This document shows, piece after piece, positions 5,406 through 6,580 of a DNA stretch of 6,580 nt. The stretch comes from Chitinophagales bacterium (GTDB taxonomy: Bacteria; Bacteroidota; Bacteroidia; Chitinophagales; UBA10324): assembly GCA_026786335.1 (NCBI GenBank), contig JAJAYG010000153.1, positions 1 through 6,580 of the forward strand. The letters run 5' to 3'. The notes beneath the pieces are model-generated. The model worked only from the letters and a program-made list of their open reading frames with translations, was not told where the DNA came from and did no database searches. How positions within the stretch are numbered: position 1 is the stretch's first letter; every line of letters begins with the position of its first letter. A program made the position numbers and the translations under genes.

Positions 5406-6580
5406 TGGAAACTCTACACATCAGCGCTGAATGTTTTCCCGCTGCTAAAGTCGGCGGGCTTGCAGATGTGGTGGGCGCATTGCCAAAATATTTAAACCGC
5501 CGCGAAGTAATTTCGAGAGTGGTAATTCCCTGCTACCAGAATAAATTCAGGAAAGAAAATTTGTGGGAGAACACATACAGCGGGAATATTAATTTGGGTA
5601 TTGAAACATTTTCATTTTCCATTCAAAGAGAACAAACCAACAAACTTGGATTTGAATTGTATGTGGTTGACCTACCTGAATTATTAAAAGAAGAAAATCC
5701 GTATGGATATACAAATGATATCGAGAGGCATCTTGGATTTCAGATTGCTGTGGTAAACTGGATCAGCAGCATGAAAAAGAAACCCGATGTAATTCATTGC
5801 CACGATCACCATACAGGTTTAATTGCTTTTATGATGAATTATTGCAATGAGTATGTTGCATTGAAATCGATTCCAACAGTTTTCACCATTCACAATGGAA
5901 ATTATCAAGGGTGGATTGGTTGGGAAAAAGAAAATCTGTTGCCTGCATTTGATTTGGCAAAACGCGGAATGCTGGAGTGGAATAATTGCATTAACTCCAT
6001 GGCATGCGCCATCAAATGCTGCTGGAGATTTACAACCGTATCGGAAGGTTATTTGGAAGAACTTTCAAAAGCTGCTTTAGGGCTTGAGTCGCTGATAAGA
6101 AGTGAAAAGCAAAAAGCTATTGGCATTCTCAATGGCATTGATACCGAAGTGTGGGATCCGGAAACAGATCCGATGATCGAAAAAAATTATGGAATCGAAA
6201 AAGCAGAGAAAGGAAAAAAGAAAAACAAAGAAGCCCTGTGTAAATCATTTCAATTTGAAAATGATAAACCACTGTTTGCATTTATCGGGAGATTGGTTGC
6301 AGATAAAGGTGCCGATCTTTTACCGAATGCAATTACACAAATTGTACTGCTCGAAAAATTAGATGTAAATTTTATTGTGCTCGGCAGTGGTTCGGCTGAT
6401 TATGAAAATAATTTGAAGCAGTTGAAAGAACGATTCCCAAAAAATTTTAATTGCGTGATTGGCTACAATGAAAAATTGGCGCATCTTATTTATGCCGGCT
6501 CCGATTTTCTTTTAATGCCATCGCGCACCGAGCCCTGCGGGTTAAATCTATTGTATGCTTTGCGCTATGGAACAGTTCCG
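5405..6580 (+). CDS. glgA: Glycogen (starch) synthase, GT5 family, 3' truncated by the window
   Basis: The frame is open for 392 codons to the window edge; full-length enzymes have about 470-490 residues, so the C-terminal part of the second domain is missing. GlgA transfers glucose from ADP-glucose (sometimes UDP-glucose) to the growing alpha-1,4-glucan. The N-terminal GT5 domain has AAKVGGLADVVGALPKYLN with Lys15 at the position of the E. coli ADP-glucose-binding lysine; the usual KTGGL is KVGGL here, as I recall for Bacteroidota enzymes. VIHCHDHHTGL, FTIHNGNYQGW and FTTVSEGYLEE follow. The second Rossmann domain starts near KPLFAFIGRLVADKGADLL (Arg296, Lys301), and the catalytic-site motif SRTEPCGLNLLYALRYG (Glu376) is just inside the window. 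The start overlaps the stop of the E1 remnant. There is no Shine-Dalgarno sequence, normal for this phylum. Confidence 0.95.
   Translation, partial: METLHISAECFPAAKVGGLADVVGALPKYLNRREVISRVVIPCYQNKFRKENLWENTYSGNINLGIETFSFSIQREQTNKLGFELYVVDLPELLKEENPYGYTNDIERHLGFQIAVVNWISSMKKKPDVIHCHDHHTGLIAFMMNYCNEYVALKSIPTVFTIHNGNYQGWIGWEKENLLPAFDLAKRGMLEWNNCINSMACAIKCCWRFTTVSEGYLEELSKAALGLESLIRSEKQKAIGILNGIDTEVWDPETDPMIEKNYGIEKAEKGKKKNKEALCKSFQFENDKPLFAFIGRLVADKGADLLPNAITQIVLLEKLDVNFIVLGSGSADYENNLKQLKERFPKNFNCVIGYNEKLAHLIYAGSDFLLMPSRTEPCGLNLLYALRYGTVP

Noticed and set aside
5895..6080. Forward 61-codon open frame
   Set aside because: It lies in another frame inside glgA, whose own frame is continuous and rich in family motifs.

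Overview
The window looks like chromosomal DNA from a member of the Bacteroidota, probably a Chitinophagales or Sphingobacteriales relative. The reasons are moderate A+T richness, almost no Shine-Dalgarno sequences, a fused alpha+beta E1 2-oxoacid dehydrogenase, a decayed type IX secretion (T9SS) cargo gene with a C-terminal sorting-signal remnant, a Bacteroidota-type GlgA, TAnnTTTG-like promoter boxes, and interspersed repeats of the HPELVEG and CGGAAGT kinds. The organism assignment is inference. All recognisable genes lie on the + strand.

Layout. Bases 1-105 hold what may be the last 34 codons of an unrecognised gene, whose stop overlaps the next start (TGATG). Bases 105-1583 encode a B12-binding-type radical SAM enzyme of unknown substrate. 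It overlaps by ATGA with a broken gene (1580-2014) that keeps a signal peptide, the first ~100 codons of a T9SS cargo protein and its C-terminal sorting tail, but has lost the middle. Bases 2077-2597 carry a toxin-antitoxin-like pair: the antitoxin has an in-frame TAA, while the overlapping ParE/RelE-type toxin frame is intact. Bases 2690-4717 encode a 675-residue fused E1 of a (probably branched-chain) 2-oxoacid dehydrogenase. Two small accessory genes follow (DUF2442-like at 4780-5031, DUF4926-like at 5052-5276). Next comes a short degraded copy of the 3' end of the E1 gene (5328-5405), whose stop overlaps the start of glycogen synthase glgA (5405 to the window end, truncated).

How it fits together. 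The three large genes (radical SAM, E1, glgA) are ordinary chromosomal metabolism genes. The spaces between them have collected small accessory modules and decayed genes. The most interesting signals are: (1) low-complexity repeats inserted in frame into two intact enzyme genes, including a CGGAAGT heptamer that has no stop codon in any of the six frames; (2) the E1-tail duplication bracketing the DUF2442/DUF4926 pair, which resembles the footprint of an element that enters the 3' end of a gene and rebuilds that end; and (3) an intact toxin frame beside a broken antitoxin. I see no convincing new multi-gene system, no RNA gene, no CRISPR array and no transposase.
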